From: Apostichopus japonicus
Lineage: Eukaryota > Echinodermata > Holothuroidea > Aspidochirotida > Stichopodidae
Direction of reading: 5' to 3'
DNA: 64,000 bases
NCBI RefSeq assembly: GCF_037975245.1
Contig: NC_092571.1
Location: 14,875,917-14,939,916, forward strand
Part shown: piece by piece, positions 22,198 to 34,591 of the stretch
Layout of the letters: each line of letters starts with the position of its first letter
Position numbering within the stretch: the first letter of the stretch is position 1
Made by a program: the position numbers and the translations under genes
The notes under the pieces: model-generated
The model's input: only the letters and a program-made list of their open reading frames with translations
Databases searched by the model: none
Told to the model about the DNA's origin: nothing

Positions 22198-23014
22198 ATA
22201 TGAGTACAACTGTGAATACAAGTTCAATGCTCTAAACATTAGTACTTAATTTTGCACTAATATCTAATACAATATATATTCCCAAATTTCCTGAATACAA
22301 GTACGGGTACAAATCCAAGATGATGAGTACACAAGTACAGGCAACCTTGGTCAAGTAAGATTTCGGACTCACTTTTACCAGTCTCTCTCCCTTAGTAAAG
22401 TATTTGTGTACTTGACGAACCTTCAAATACCGGCAGTGGCTTTATATAGAACTGATTAGTCTGCATGCGTATGTATATAACCCTCGGTGTTTTCTCAGGC
22501 AGATTTTACGTAAATTCATCCGCCGGATATCTTCGATGAAGCATAAAAAACGGTAATGAGGTTAAATATCGTTACAACTGACTGCTTGCAATCCGGTAAT
22601 TGGCGAGCTAAGGAGTTAATGGCCGATACGAAATTACCGACGAACTTGAAGAAGAGGAACGAATCGTGAAGAGCAAGGGCATCTTTCTTATCTTTTCAAC
22701 TTGTTATCCATCTACATCAGATGAATATATATTACAACGCCGTTGGTGTATATGACGTAATATAGTGTATATTTCTATAAATAGATCTCACCTGCAGCGT
22801 TTGAATATGTAAATGAGCTACTGTTAACGGTTGCACATACGCGCGTAGAAACCCCGTGTTTTTATCAAACCGAACTTTGTCCATCTACATCAGATGAATA
22901 TGCTATAAAGAACAATATAGGAAAAAAGACAAAACTGGAAAGTTTTAATAATACATTCATGTCGTTAAAAGAAAACAAAATGTAACTCATGTAAAACCTC
23001 AACCATATAGATTA

Positions 23015-23150
23015 CAATACTTCGTCCATATGTACGGATGACAATAATTTGTCCATATGTTTGGATAACATTCGTCCATATGTGTGGATAACAATACTTT
23101 TTCTATATATATGGATAACAATACTATCTCCATATGTTTGGATATCATTC
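23015..23150. repeat. Degenerate 24-28 bp tandem repeat
   Basis: Five units of the type TCCATATGTNTGGATAACAATA lie head to tail. Each centres on a CATATG and a CCA...TGG inverted pair. Confidence 0.8.
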
Positions 23151-23219
23151 ACCAATAACAATACTATTGAACATTTGTATAAACCTATATATAAGGAAAA
23201 AACTTTGTGGGTTTAAGAG

Positions 23220-23292
23220 CCTCTCTCACTCCCTCCCTCCCTCCCTCCCTTCCACCCTCCACCCACCCCCCCCCCCCCCTCTCCCCTCTCTC
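23220..23292. repeat. C-rich low-complexity tract
   Basis: (CTCC)n followed by a long C run and (CT)n. The minus strand is G-rich. Confidence 0.9.
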
Positions 23293-25385
23293 TATGCACA
23301 TTCTATAGGATATTACCTTTACAATGTTACGTTACAAACGTATAACTACCGATTTCAACTGCTTTTTTGTTTCACTATTTTAAATTAGCTATTTATACTT
23401 TTGTTTTTATCTATTACCCTCTGGATAAAGAAGTTACATACCTACTCTGTTCGAGAAGCTTTTATCCATCCCCCGGTAATATTTTCCCATGCTATGCCAA
23501 ACGTATTGCCTTGCGTTTCAATATGTATAGGTAACCTCCATGTCGTAATTTTTATTTTTTACTCATTTCTTTTACAAGATATGATGATACTGTTTATAGT
23601 CAAGCTTTGCTTAAACATGGAAGGTCGCCTGTTAATTCTATTTATTGTTTGACATTGATTAATTCCCGTCCACTTTAAGTCGTCATTGTGGAAGATATTG
23701 CTAAATATATTGTTTTGTCAAAGAATTTATTTTCGGAAGGACGGGCGGGGGCGGGATCGGCAGAAGGTTGGACGGAGTTGTGGAAAAGAGCGAGGATATT
23801 GGATCATTAATACAGAGCAAAATCAGCATAACAATAATAATAATAATAATTAGGAATCTTTGCCACAGAAATTGATTTATAAATGAGGATGTACTATGTC
23901 TTGTGTACTTTTCAGTCGTACTGTTAGTACAGAAAACATATGTTTATATTAACATAAATAGTAAACATGCCCCAAAGTTATCCTAGTTATTTTTTCCGGC
24001 TCTGACAACGTTGGGTTTGTGTCATGTATTTGTTAATGAATAAATTACATTGGTAAACCGACCCCCACGGCAAAACCTTTAACAATCAAATCCCTTGATA
24101 TATATATAGATATGTATATTTTGTCCATAAGCGATAGCACGCGTCAGTCTTTGTTTTCTCTCTCATATTTCGGCCAGTAACCTTAAATTTTACTTCGTTT
24201 TTACGATAACCTCTTTCTTATCAGTGTGTTGATCCGACCTTTGCAGGCCATATAGTCAAGTTTGTGTTTCATGTGTCTCGTTTTACGTTTATCTGTCATA
24301 TTGTTGAGTATATTCGGTCGTATTTTAGTCATTTCGTATTTCGGGAATACTAGTCTTAAAATAGCTCAACGTAAATCATGTAATTCGTTGAAGAAGATCA
24401 AAATTATAACAACGAAATGGATTACTCTCTAATCAATAATAACTCTTCACTTGTTTCTTTTGCGTTTCAAAGTCTTCCATAGTGAAGTTTGTTAGGATGA
24501 CTTAAGGCACGAAATTAAAATGTTATCAAGGCCAGGTTGTATTTTTATTACACTTTTAACTGATTTCGATTATGACCCTTTAAGCAACTGAAGTTCATCG
24601 TTTAAAGCGGCTGGACTATATAGTCTAATACACAGGTCATTAATATACATATGTATATTAGTTGCAACATTATAACTCAATGGAAATAACAAACAAGACT
24701 TTTATGGATTCAAATGGTATGTATACAATACAATCCAAATGAGTCAGACAAATTTATTAAAAATGAAAGGAGTGAAATGATATTTTTTAAAGTTAATCGA
24801 ACTAGAAAAACAATGTCTTGTCATTAGAACTGATGTCACCATTCAACTTTGTCGTTATAAGAGTATTGAAAGTATTAAAATCCTGTTAACATTCTTCAAA
24901 TTGTGCACATGCTGAAGAACCAAAAAGAAGCAGAAAGAAACAAAATTCTGCTCCTATTTTTTCCCCGTATTGTAGGAGTATTCTATATCAACACTAGAAT
25001 AATGTCTAACGTAATAATTTAAATGGTAACTCGATCATTTAATAATGGTTGAATTGAAAAGAAAAATCTAATTTTACACTCACACACACAGAAAAAAAAT
25101 AAAGAATGTACGTGCATTGATTTCAATATTGCCTTTAACACAGAAGCGTATACGTGTACAAATACAGAAATCGTGCACCATTGTATCATGAAATGTACCT
25201 CATCATGGAAAACATTGTGTTCTTGCAAAGAACACTACATAATATGATGTTACCTAATAGGCATATGTTATAAGCAATACTGTATTTTTCATAATACAGA
25301 ACTGTTGAAAAAGTTTTATTTTCTTTAATTGTTTACTCAATTTGTTTGTTTTCTTTTACATTTCTAATTTGTACATTTCTTGCAG

Positions 25386-25422
25386 ATTACTTTCACTAAT
25401 GGACATCACGAGAAATTAGCAC
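25386..25422 (+). promoter_or_regulatory. 5'UTR segment with 6-codon upstream ORF
   Basis: A strong acceptor (long T-rich tract then TTGCAG, AG at 25384-25385) suggests that the exon starts at 25386 and that an untranslated exon lies further upstream. In this leader, ATG at 25399 opens a frame of six codons ending in TAG at 25417-25419, only three bases before the main ATG at 25423. Such a close upstream ORF would be expected to reduce initiation at the main ATG (inference). If transcription starts downstream of 25399 the uORF is not used. Confidence 0.55.
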
Positions 25423-25992
25423 ATGGATTTACACGCTACCGTACCATACATGAATATGAATAAACATATTGCCTTGTGGTATGTCCTGCTCTGGGGTGTG
25501 TCGATTAACTCGAGTGGTAATATCATGGAGGTTAATGGCACGACGAATAGTGTCTTAATACATGGTGACGTCATGCTCGGTGGACTCTTCCAAATTCACC
25601 GGTCTTCAGACGACGACACGTGTGGGTCCCTCTCCCCTCAAGCTCACTTGCAGGCACTTGAAACAATGGTCTTTGTGGTGGATAAAATCAACCAAAATAA
25701 TACATTCCTACCTGGTTTTGATCTAGGCGTACTAGCGTTTGACGATTGTAGCCAAGAGGCCTACAGTTTAGAACAAGCTGTTCATTTCGTTGATGGAAGT
25801 AGTTTATTCATAGATAATATGGACAAAGGAGAGCGACAGGATGTCATTTGTTCCAATGCTACCACCGAAACTGACCAATTGAGCGAAAAGCAAAGAAACA
25901 CGGTGTACTCTGTAGCAGGAGTCGTTGGTGCGGCTGCTAGTGTCAATTCAATCCAAGTAGCGAATTTACTGAAGCTGTTCAAAATTCCTCAG
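25423..25992 (+). CDS. mGluR-like class C GPCR, coding exon 1 (residues 1-190)
   Basis: Encodes the secretion signal and the first part of lobe 1 of the venus-flytrap ligand domain of a metabotropic-glutamate-type receptor at the cell surface. Residues 15-28 form the hydrophobic signal core (Met10 and Met12 are alternative starts). GDVMLGGLFQIH (48-59) is the family motif; C67 and C109 are the expected disulfide pair; YSLEQAV (114-120) and IQVANLLKLFKIPQ (177-190) match the family. S173 aligns with the alpha-carboxylate-binding Ser165 of mammalian mGluR1. Residues 74 and 78, Arg/Lys in group II/III and Arg78 in mGluR1, are Ala here. N-glycosylation sequons occur at NGT, NNT and NAT. The exon ends CAG|GTAGGA, phase 0. 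The frame runs on into the intron, but the spliced sequence IPQ|ISY matches the family exactly. The rest of the gene is in the two further exons and beyond the window. Confidence 0.93.
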
Positions 25993-26653
25993 GTAGGAAA
26001 ATTATTTTTATATATATTTATTATACACATGTTTTATAACATTTTATCCATTCCACGTCATAGACACCTGATTTGCATACAGCCTATCCGTTCAAAGTAT
26101 ACTTTATACACTTAGCCTATCCCTACCTTGCAATACGTAGCAGGTAGAGTACACTTGTCTTACGTCATCATACGTCATCAGTTACGTTGGTAATCTCCAT
26201 GTATAGTCACAACCCACTGATAATCCGTCCAAAGAAATCGATTCGTACCGAAAATTTCTGCAAAAGCATGTTTTAATTTAAACCGACCCATGTTTTTATG
26301 CCGTGTGTGTGAGAGTAATCATCACAAAATAGTTGATATCAAATAAGATAAATAATGATGGCTTACTTCTCCTTTAAGTATACCTCATGATACTAATTGC
26401 ATCCTCTGGAAACAAGAAGTAGTCCTCGTGGGCGTTTTAACACGAAATGTAGCTCTGTACATAACCACTTGTAGTATTGACTGACCAACGACGTTAAGTG
26501 ATCTGCTCTGTTTGTGAAGAAAATAAATAAATAAATAAAACAAAACAAAACAAACAAGTTTCTTTTCCAGAGGCTAGTTTTTGTTTCGTAATTGATCCCG
26601 CCATTGAATATACACTTGAAGAGAAATTCCATGATTTTTATCGTCGTGTACTT
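25993..26653. other. Start of the 27.5 kb intron
   Basis: Begins with a GTAGGA donor. No further exon is needed between residues 190 and 191, and none was seen. A (AAAT)n/(AAAAC)n run lies near 26520-26555. Confidence 0.6.
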
Positions 26654-26905
26654 TTAAAGGTATGCTGTTTTGGCCCCAAATATGCTAGATTTTCAAATAT
26701 GGTCACCTTTGGTCAAATTTCTTAAACTGTTTTTATTACAACATTCGAGGAAATGTTCCTCACTGGGACATTCAGTCATCTTGTGTGTTCCTTTAAAATG
26801 TCTGAGAATCATCAAGAGAGTAAAAGACCTCCAAGAAAGTACTTTTTGAAAACGTCTGACAATTACAGCGTTCTATAATTTTGGGTCTACACTGACTACC
26901 TTTAA
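26654..26905 (+). mobile_element. TTAA-flanked MITE family A, copy 2
   Basis: Same length, ends and orientation as 3324-3576, including GGTATGCTGTTTTGGCCCCA, CACTGGGACATTCAGTCATC and GACCTCCA-GAAAGTACTTTT. TTAA is present on both sides (26654-26657, 26902-26905). A likely third, diverged relative is at 43285-43533. Confidence 0.8.
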
Positions 26906-27098
26906 GTCTATCAAAGCGACAGATGGGTACACTTATCAAGATAATATAGTATAACCTACTTTCAAAACAGTCATCATCGTCAATCTGTCTTCCAGCTCCT
27001 TGCATATAGAGGAACTACTGTGATTTTGCTGAGCAAAATGTATCTGTATAAATTTGCTTTTCATATGGTGGTAATTGAGAATCAAATTGCTCTTGTTA

Positions 27099-27208
27099 TT
27101 AAAGGGATATTCAGGTGGCTAAAGTTGATTTGCTTCGATAAAATGATGAAATTTAGTTTCTGCATTGTCTGGGTCAAAAGCACATCCGCGTAATATTGTG
27201 TATTGCGA

Positions 27209-27290
<82 letters not shown>

Positions 27291-27314
27291 CTGCCACATG
27301 GAATACCCCTTTAA
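27099..27314. mobile_element. TTAA-flanked MITE family B, copy 1, with AT expansion
   Basis: Bounded by TTAA (27099-27102 and 27311-27314). Ends are AAAGGGATATTCAGGTGGC and complement GCCACATGGAATACCCCTTT. An (AT)n run of about 75 bases (27212-27290) fills the right half. The same terminus type occurs at 47694, 48212 and 47370. Confidence 0.75.
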
Positions 27315-28284
27315 CTGTTGATATTGTCCTTTTACTTTCTTATGTCATGTATTGTTGCACACTCTAACACAGTTTTCTCAACCAGCCAATTTTTGTGTAA
27401 AACTTTGCCCAATGCATTTCTTTGCCGCATAGTTTATTCATCATATTTTGATCAATTAAATTTGGTAAGGCTACAATACCGTCACTTTGCTAGCTTTTTT
27501 TGGTAATATTTTAAACCCAAAATTTGTGGTTGCATGTATAGTGTTGGGTAAAATGTTTGCCCAACTTTTTTATATAGAAGTGTGCGGAGCTTTAATCTAT
27601 ATTGGGAATTAGCGTTATAATATGTTTTATGGCATATGTTGTGCTTTAAGGCTTGGCTAATTACACCTCTCCGGTGGTGAGAAGAAGTACTTATACTTGA
27701 AAAGAAAAACTAGTCAAAGATACGAACCATTTGAGTTAAAACAACTCATTTCACATTAAAGGAAGCGCGCGATATATATCATATCTAAGAGTTGCCATAG
27801 AAACACAGCAACGTAAGTTTCGTATTGTAATTTCATTCTTGTTAATCGTTCTATATGCCAAGAAGATGTAGTCTTCATATCTCATTTGTTTATTACTTCA
27901 ACATATACAAGTATCATGTTAGCGAGAAAGATATAGGAAATGAACCATTAGTGCAAAATGTATGGAGAGCAATTATAGGCTATATACGGTATACAACAGA
28001 AAGAAAAAAGGAAATAATGTAAGCATTGCTTTTGTTGACAACACATTATTGTCTTGTCACGTGATGATCATAAAAATACATATTGCTTGTTATCTCTTTT
28101 TTTTTGTACTTAAGAGAGTCCTTCACTAAATGTATATGACCTATGGTGAAACTCTGTAATACAGTTTTTTTTCAAAAGATCCGATCATTAACAGAACCGC
28201 CGGTAATTTATTAAAAATTTCGTTGAGAACAAAATATCAACGTATAGCTTTGTACATGCTATACAATACTACATAAATGTAGGC
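27315..28284. other. Non-coding, with fragment of the TIR-transposon terminus
   Basis: Around 27543-27586 the sequence GTTGGGTAAAATGTTTGCCC followed by AACTTTTTTA resembles the complement of the 13.5 kb transposon's left end. It is probably a relic of a related element (low confidence). The rest is unremarkable. Confidence 0.4.
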
Positions 28285-28345
28285 TGGGGTGGTGGAGCGG
28301 GTAAGGGAGGGGAGGGGAGGAGGGAGGGGAGGAGGGCGAGGAGGG
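28285..28345 (+). repeat. G-rich tract, G-quadruplex candidate
   Basis: More than eight G-runs of three or more within 60 bases (GGGAGGGGAGGGGAGGAGGG type). A C-rich tract lies 110 bases downstream (about 28458-28472). Similar tracts occur at about 5888-5930. Confidence 0.7.
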
Positions 28346-31300
28346 GGGTTGGGGTTCTTAAAATGAAATAGTCAAGTACAAGCCCGTAGCCAGGAATTGG
28401 AGTTGAAGGCGAACCAAGAATTAACAGATGGGTACAAACAATTGAGGTAAACCCAACCCCCCCCCCCCTCCTGCGTCCTGTTACTTGGAAAGATTTTGTA
28501 CAGTAAAATAGTAACACATATTGGTGTCAAACTGTAGTATGAATCAATCTGGGCCTAGGCACCTGTTTCCCTGCCAGCCTATAGCTATGCGGGCAGCTCA
28601 AATACCCTTGTAAGATAATTAGTGTGATTTTTTTAATATTAGGGCATAGTAGTCAGCAGGGGAGGGGGTGGGGTCGGGGAAATGAAGTGGGACTCCTATT
28701 GGTGATCGAGTCGGGTCAATACCATTATGTTTTTCTGCTTCGGGCGAGTTCTATCTCGAGTCAGTATATTATCTCTACTATCTCTTTTCACCTAAATCAA
28801 AATTACTGATTTAAATCATGACTAAGGCTGTAGCCAGACCGGGGTATAGGGAGCCGTATCAACCCCCTCCCCCTCCCCTGCCCCTCCCCTGTGCAGAGTA
28901 ATCCCTCTTCCACATAATGTCACCCATCTGGCAAAAAAGAGTAGTTACAGGACAAGAGTATTGTTTCGCTTCCTTTACACATTGATGGTACGACAGCTCC
29001 TTAAATTTGTTATTTCCCCGCCAACTCAGAATTTTTGACTGCGGGGCTTGCATGGCCGTAACCCTTAACAATTCTAAGTAATTTCATTTTAAAGTGTATA
29101 CACCTCATTATTCCTGTACTAGCTGCCAAACAAAACTTCACGGCGTTTATTTTGCCAGCTTATATACAAAGGGATATATAAAATGGTCAGTTCTCTGATT
29201 TATATACCGTTACTTCAATGTATTACACGTTCATTACGCAACTCGTGACATGAATATGCATATATTTGTTGTAACATAAAAAAAGCCAATTATCCACAGC
29301 CTCGCACGAAAATATCAAATAGGAAATGTTTTTGTGAAGGATATTATGATAGAAAGTGTTTTCTTCGTGGAAATGCGCTTTCAAAATATGATAGATAATG
29401 TAATTTAAGCATAACTGATTATAATAAGGTGGCTCAAACCAAAATTGCTTTCATTTTACCGACCAGTTATTAAATGTGACGTATAGCAGTACTGTAATTA
29501 ACATTTGTCTCATTTCTCACTGTTTAGTGCCAACAACAAAAAACTTTAATTTGAAGGCAGTTTTTCAAGGAATAATTTCAAGGAAATAAGACTTTCTTTA
29601 GAAGCCCAAAAAAGTAAGAAAAAATCCCGAAAATCTATTTTAAGATCAGATCTTTTTCGTGGGCGGTACTGTATCATCTGAAAGACCTCACACGATCGAA
29701 AATTAAAAACCTTTTCTTGGGAACAGGAAAAGTAGTCTTATGGACAGGAAAATGTGAAGTGAGAATGACGTCAGAATGACGTCAAACTAACTGTTGATTG
29801 ATCGAATTAAGAACCTGGTGGTATTTTTGGTGCGATAATTAACGTTCTCCTTTCTAACATTTTGACTTTTTTGGTTAAAAGACTATAAAACAAGGAAGAT
29901 CACAAGCAGCCTATGACCGATTCTTGGTTGTTCAGTCATTGATACTTCTTTTTTTTCAGTTTTTTTTTTGCTGTTTAATAATGTTCTGTAGGTTTGCAAC
30001 AAACTTAGCTGTAGGTGGTTCTGGGGTAATACGACTTTATGAAATTATTATTAATCATTGGCATATTACCTGTTATAGCCCGCAGGGTGGGTTTATGCGT
30101 GTAAATGCGTGGGGGGGGGAGCGGAGGGTTTAATGTGCATTTGTATTGTATGATGAGGACTTGAACGAAGGAAGTCGTCATAAAGTCATTTGAAAAGAAT
30201 CACCACGTCCTCAGAAGGATTCTGTTGTTAAGGGGTATTGTTAATGTAAGGGTATACGTGCATTTGAACAATGGAAAAAAACAATGGGGACCTCAATCTG
30301 AATGAAAAACACACTGTTGTGTGGGTGTGTGTGTGTTTCTATAATTCAGTAGGCTTGTTCTGGTTTTTCCCTTGAGTGTATCATTCCGTCCCCAAAGTGT
30401 TTCCTGGAATTAGCGGAATATGTATAATTCGTATATCTTTCTAGCAGTATCGTACCAAGTATGAAAGCTGTACATCTGTACTCATATTTGAGCATGTAAT
30501 TCGAGATACTGATAATTAAAACTGGAACAGTATGTACCCTTAAGTGGACTTGAAGCATACAGGAGTGATGTCATAGTTACTTTTGCTACAAACCGTGTCA
30601 ACTGCAAATGTTATTCTTTCGAAAACTATATCCATAGGTATAAACTGAATGCAAATTTCACCAGGGCGATCTTTTTTTATTAGTCCAAAATAAATGTTCT
30701 ATGATGTTTGGAATATGAGCTCTCAGTTCATCAGCCAAAAATATATCCCCCCCCCCCTTCCCCCTCTGGACTATCCTTTGAAAAACAACCTGGTACCTTA
30801 CATAATGTGGTACTCTCGTCCTCCTGTCCGCTCCGCAAAACGGAATTAAAGAAACCTATTTTTTATTGTTAAACGTGGTATTTCAATAATCACAAGACTT
30901 CAGGACTTTTAACCATACCTCCCGATCTCCACTGTAATCTAGAATGTAAACTCTGTAATCGCTATTGCACACACGTAATAAATAAATCCCCTCGATTCTA
31001 AGATGGAACTTGGTATCCTAATATTGACCTTTTATAGTTTTCTCTTGGGTTTTGTAAAACAAACCTTATAGCCGGTGGAAAATAGGAAGACGAGGGTAGA
31101 AAATTAAAGACAAACAAATTAATGAGAAAAGTAAATTTGTGCAGGAAATTAAAACTCTCTGGCTATGAATATGTCACGAACAATCTAGTAAAACTAAATG
31201 ACATAAGCTTAAAACCCCCATGACTTATTTAAAATCGAAATTGAAACCATCTTATTAGTCTAAGAAAGACGGAAAATGAACTTTATTTAGCTTTTAAAGC

Positions 31301-31439
31301 GGCGGACATGTCTTGAAGTCTAACGTAACACAAATATACATCTGCATAAAAACATGTCTGTAGGCCTCCTACAGCAAAACTGTTTATATATCTTCCTTAT
31401 TTTTCGCAGTATAGTATATCAGCAATTAAGTTCTCTGGA
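28346..31439. other. Intronic non-coding
   Basis: No supported exon. Contains C- and G-rich tracts (28458-28472, 28662-28680, 28862-28890, 30110-30122, 30748-30760) and a GT run near 30322-30336. GACGTCA-like sites at about 29766 and 29778 (TGACGTCA) are isolated. Confidence 0.5.
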
Positions 31440-31508
31440 TATATATATATATATAGATATATAGATATATATATATATATAGATATATATATAGATATAG
31501 AGATATAG

Positions 31509-31546
<38 letters not shown>

Positions 31547-31614
31547 GTGGAGAGAGATGTGGAGATAGAGATATAGATATATATATATAGAGAGAGAGAG
31601 AGGTGGAGGTGGAG

Positions 31615-31655
<41 letters not shown>

Positions 31656-31668
31656 TATACTACTACTT
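31440..31668. repeat. (AT)n/(ATAG)n/(AG)n compound microsatellite
   Basis: Alternating ATATAG, AGAG and GGTGGAGAGAG blocks in about 230 bases. The long ORF across the minus strand is spurious. Confidence 0.95.
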
Positions 31669-33866
31669 TCGTAACAGATGCGAAGAACCTATATAAACTC
31701 ACATTATGTAACAAATCATCCAACGTACAAAACCTGATCAGTTTGTATTGATAATAATGTAGAGACAACCGTTAATCAGTATAAACTGAAGTGTGTTATA
31801 ATACCATAACACATGTTAGACCGATCAGCAGATACTACTGTTGAAAATATTACTAACAGACGAATTCATTAATCAATTTAATTTCAAACTAATGACTGGT
31901 TAGGAGTCTTAACCATCTGTCCCTATGTTTGATTAGTAAGTGGACCTTGTATAAGATTGTTCAAATTGCAGATTTAAATGTTTTGCAGTAAAGTGCCATT
32001 CACTTTCTGTTAAACTGTGGCCGAAACCTTTAGAGTAATCTGGTTAGTCCAGTCAATCATTATATGCATAGGATTGTGTATTTAGTATTCTCTGTTTGTA
32101 AATCCTTCTCCAGTAGCAGCTATAGTCATAAATGTAACACATGTTAAGAAATTATTATACACATCAGTTTTTAACTGATTAACGGGTATACTCACCGTTA
32201 CCAGTTTTAAGTGATAAAAGCTATGAAAATCGGGTGAACAAATCCACTGAAGTCATCAAGGGCGTTTATGATAATTTTAAGTAGTCTTGTGACTTGTGAG
32301 GCCGGTATTCTCGCTGCTTTGAAATAGTTCTTAGTCAGTATAGAGATGGGTCTATACTTTGCTAAACGCTGTTGTACAGACAATTTAAATTACCAATTAC
32401 ACGTAACCTCTTCCAGACTATTTAAGAATTAAAGAATCGGGGCTGACTCTTTTTCTTTTCTTCTCCAATTTTATAATTGACCGTTGTTACTACTCATTTT
32501 TGTAACTACTTATTTCTTTACCAATCTTGGATAGAAGGGAAGATGAAGGAGTATTAAACAGATTGGTATTAATCTAACAATTTCTGAATCTAGAAAAGAA
32601 CATGGTAAACACTATACTTAAAACAGCCATACCACGGTTAGGAACGAGATATCAAAATAGAGCTACCATGCATATATGTACACATAACATGACACATATC
32701 GGTGCAGTCACGTGGTATACCACTCACCAAGCAATCATTTTCTTCACAACTAATTTGATTTTTCTAATTTCTTTTCTTTGTTGTTTAGTTGTTTCCTCTA
32801 ATACATCTATTTTCCCTGTTTATACTACGATACGTAATATAGTATATTACACACGTGTCCTCGGGTTGATCAGAAACTAATAGACTAGTTGATTTGTTTC
32901 ATGGAAGTATCGGCCAATATATTATACTCATAGATCAGAATATAACAACTCTGCTCTATGTTTATACTTTATTGTCTACACGTATCCGTTGTATAATACC
33001 TATCGGCGTATCCTATAGATAAGTTGTTAATACATGCTTGACAAGTCTTTCGACTATAAGAAAGAATTGATAACCTATATAGTGTATATATGTGAATTGA
33101 TAACGCTGTACCGATGTCTTCTAATTATTGTGTGCAAGATTATGCATGGCTTCCTACCCCCTCCAATCAAATCACCTTTCTTCGCCAGCTGCCTTGGTTT
33201 TGGTTTGTTACATCATACATATTAAGTAGGAAAGTTTATTAATTATATCGTAAACAGGAGAAATAGAAGTAGAGGAAGAAATTAAATAGTATATACTAAT
33301 AAAACAAGAAGTTGAAACGTTATTAACCCCCCCCCCCCCCCGGCGCACCCTCTTCCGATGTAGGCAGAGATCGTCTCAATCAAAGTAAACAGAAACTAGA
33401 CATGACTCGACAGAGATAGAGAGAAAGAACATTTTAAAACACAATTATTTAAAGTACTGTTCCTTTCAGTGAATGACTTGTAACAAGTTTGTCTCAGCCT
33501 AACTGCCGATATTTAGTGAGCCTCACACATTTTGCGCATATATAGTAAAAAATGCACTCCCTATACATTTGAGAAGTTGACTGTAAAAAACCTCCAACGT
33601 GTCATGCCTGTAAATTAGGGGAATGCCATATTTGTGGTGAGTCCGTAATCCGGTATACGTACTAGCCTGTAGTCGTACGTGTCCCATATGACCGGATTTG
33701 TACTCATACACGTACTCGGGGCGTTTAGGAAAATATAAATACTAATACAATGTTTGCACTCGAACACTCGCCTGTAGAGCCTTGTCCGCACACTGGTTCT
33801 ACATAGAAAGGGGACTTCGTTATGTACCGTACCCATGCTATATATATATATATATATGCATACATA
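31669..33866. other. Intronic non-coding
   Basis: No supported exon. The ORF at 32602-32880 has no recognisable domain and no family match. A C run lies at about 33327-33341 and an AT run at about 33841-33857 just before the 56-bp array. Confidence 0.5.
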
Positions 33867-34591
33867 TATGACGTCACTTCCTGTAGATCCGTTAGAGAGT
33901 TCATTATCCTACGACGCGCAGATATGACGTCACTTCCTACAGATATGTTAGAGAGTTCATTATCCTACGACGCGCAAATATGACGTCACTTCCTGTAGAT
34001 CTGTTAGAGAGTTCATTATCCTACGACGTGCAGATATGACGTCACTTCCAATAGATCCGTTAGAGAGTTTGTTACCCTACGACGAGCAAATATGACGTCA
34101 CTTCCTGTAGATCAGTCAGAGAGTTCATTATCCTACGACGAGCAAATATGACGTCACTTCCTGTAGATCCGTTAGAGAGTTCATTATCCTACGACGTGCA
34201 GATATGACGTCACTTCCAATAGATCCGTTAGAGAGTTTGTTACCCTACGACGAGCAAATATGACGTCACTTCCTGTAGATCAGTCAGAGAGTTCATTATC
34301 CTACGACGTGCAGATATGACATCACTTCCTGTAGATCTGCTAGAGAGTTCATTATCCTACGACGAGCAGATATGACGTCACTTCCTGTAGATCTGTTAGA
34401 GAGTTCATTATCCTACGACGTGCAGATATGAAGTCACTTCCAATAGATCCGTTAGAGAGTTTATTACCCTACGACGAGCAGATATGACGTCACTTCCTGT
34501 AGATCTGTTAGAGAGCTCATTATCCTACGACGTGCAGATATGACGTCACTTCCTGCAGATCTGTTAGTGAGTCATTATCCTACGACGAACA
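33865..34591. repeat. 56-bp tandem array x 13 carrying CRE-type palindromes
   Basis: The unit is TATGACGTCACTTCC - (TGT/AAT)AGATC-GTTAGAGAG - TT-ATTATCCTACGACG-GCA. The TGACGTCA position recurs every 56 bases exactly: 33869, 33925, 33981, 34037, 34093, 34149, 34205, 34261, 34317, 34373, 34429, 34485 and 34541. Eleven are intact; 34317 is TGACATCA and 34429 is TGAAGTCA. The last unit has a 1-base deletion. Three units (34037, 34205, 34429) share the CCAATAGATCC/TTACCCT variant. Each unit joins the palindrome directly to CTTCC, an ETS-type core. It lies in the large receptor intron. TGACGTCA is the consensus binding site for CREB/ATF proteins; whether it functions here is unknown. Confidence 0.95.

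Larger units (their letters stand above)
22043..25385. other. Non-coding with short repeats
   Basis: Upstream region or 5' intron of the receptor. Besides the features listed separately, TCCATCTACATCAGATGAAT occurs twice (about 22707 and 22881), and a TAATAA run lies near 23830-23850. No gene is supported. The base run-up to 25385 is pyrimidine-rich, consistent with a splice acceptor. Confidence 0.5.

Noticed and set aside
25993-26115. Continuation of the exon 1 reading frame for 40 more codons
   Set aside because: The consensus donor CAG|GTAGGA and the perfect family continuity IPQ|ISY with exon 2 show that this part is intron.
31397-31768. 123-codon minus ORF
   Set aside because: It is a translation of the AT/AG microsatellite.
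32602-32880. 92-codon ORF with a hydrophobic segment
   Set aside because: No recognisable family, in the middle of a large intron, no codon or splice evidence.
33865-34591. CRISPR-like array
   Set aside because: The units are directly contiguous 56-mers without unique spacers, and the context is an animal genome.
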